In this document: positions 63,484 through 64,000 of the stretch, piece after piece
Numbering within the stretch: the first letter of the stretch is position 1
Layout of the letters: every line of letters starts with the position of its first letter
NCBI GenBank assembly: GCA_040285825.1
Contig: JAUPSS010000007.1
Span: forward strand, 520,501 to 584,500
DNA from: Eukaryota sp. TZLM1-RC
Lineage: Eukaryota; Metamonada: BaSk clade
Length of the DNA stretch: 64,000 nt
Direction: 5' to 3'
The notes under the pieces: generated by a model
The model's input: only the letters and a program-made list of their open reading frames with translations
Told to the model about the DNA's origin: nothing
Databases searched by the model: none
Made by a program: the position numbers and the translations under genes

Positions 63484-64000
63484 AATATTTATGAAAGTGA
63501 ATGAAATGTGAGGTGAATGTGAAAGAGGGAGTGATATCTATTTGAGATGAAATTCACACTAAAATTCAGGTTCAACAGGGTATTTGATCAAACAGTGTTG
63601 ACCTAAATAATAACAATAGCTAAGCTGAGACAACTGGCTCTACCATTTAGTGCCCCGACTGTAGGTGAAATGAAATCAGCTCGGATAATTTTCAAGTTTC
63701 ATGCTACCTCAGCCAACATGTCCATAAATCAATGAACGATGAGCTTGATCAAATTGGTTTTTGAATGTACACCTCGATGGAACACATTATTTAGCCTATC
63801 GATCGTGAAAAATTGAATTATATTGAATTCAAGAACTCCATTTGAAGTGATTAAAGACAGGGTTCTTTGATCTGTTTCTAATTAATTCTGATGCAGTTGA
63901 TCAATGCAATTCGATCACCTCAAGTGGTCTTCCATTGTCAGGAAGCTCAACGATGACCAGGAACTCACTCTTGACAAATATCCTATCTTTAATTTTAATA
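63484..64000. other. window end, no gene seen
   Basis: Holds the outer end of transposon copy B at its left and AT-rich sequence without recognised coding blocks to the edge. Confidence 0.45.

Larger units (their letters stand above)
61690..63560. mobile_element. two-gene DD34E DNA transposon, copy B
   Basis: An intact transposase (61790-62887) and a decayed convergent second gene (62999-63483) are arranged as in copy A, with 111 bp between the stops. The two outer 5' leaders share TCACCTCACA (about 61739 and, inverted, about 63511) and GTGAATTT further out, consistent with imperfect inverted terminal regions. Exact ends were not resolved. Confidence 0.7.

Overview
The window is nuclear DNA from a unicellular eukaryote. 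It is AT-rich, uses the standard stop codons, and carries several very short spliceosomal introns (29-40 nt). Some of these have a GTATGT start and a CTAAC box a few bases before the terminal AG. That intron style recalls metamonads such as trichomonads and fornicates, but also some yeasts, so the lineage is left open. A FAM194 domain protein and a Sel1/kinase protein also fit a protist. No tRNA, rRNA or CRISPR was recognised.

Host genes that can be named are few: a DDHD-type phospholipase (5.1-6.3 kb, minus), a FAM194-thioredoxin fusion (7.0-8.4 kb, minus), an RCC1-LRR protein (32.6-35.6 kb, minus), a long-chain acyl-CoA synthetase (38.0-40.0 kb, minus), an equilibrative nucleoside transporter with one 38-nt intron (40.5-41.7 kb, minus), a 1450-residue C2H2 zinc-finger protein (43.4-47.7 kb, plus), a Sel1-repeat gene with five mini-introns and an 11-nt micro-exon joined to decayed kinase and RING parts (48.7-51.1 kb, minus), ribosomal protein uL5 with two 30-nt introns (60.0-60.6 kb, minus), and a 144-residue hypothetical (61.2-61.6 kb, minus).

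Most of the rest is mobile DNA. Two related families of LINEs with a C-terminal restriction-like endonuclease (here F1 and F2) supply at least twelve fragments, including a recent three-unit tandem array of F2 tails at 54.5-58.6 kb. The 9.6-21 kb stretch is a graveyard of DNA transposons: a hAT relic, two Mutator-like relics, a BED zinc finger and DD34E (Tc1/IS630-like) transposases. A Ty3/gypsy fragment lies at 22.0-24.0 kb. A compact LTR element with 77-78 bp LTRs, a 4-bp target duplication and two identical polypurine tracts lies at 51.95-53.34 kb.

The best candidate for an undescribed system is a two-gene DNA transposon. In two separate loci (16.1-18.2 kb and 61.7-63.5 kb) a DD34E transposase gene is followed, tail to tail, by a second reading frame whose products resemble each other. 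Tc1/IS630-like elements normally carry only the transposase. The second notable item is the small LTR element, and the third is a dispersed repeat of about 600 bp found at 21.1-21.8 and 37.0-37.5 kb with no recognised relatives.
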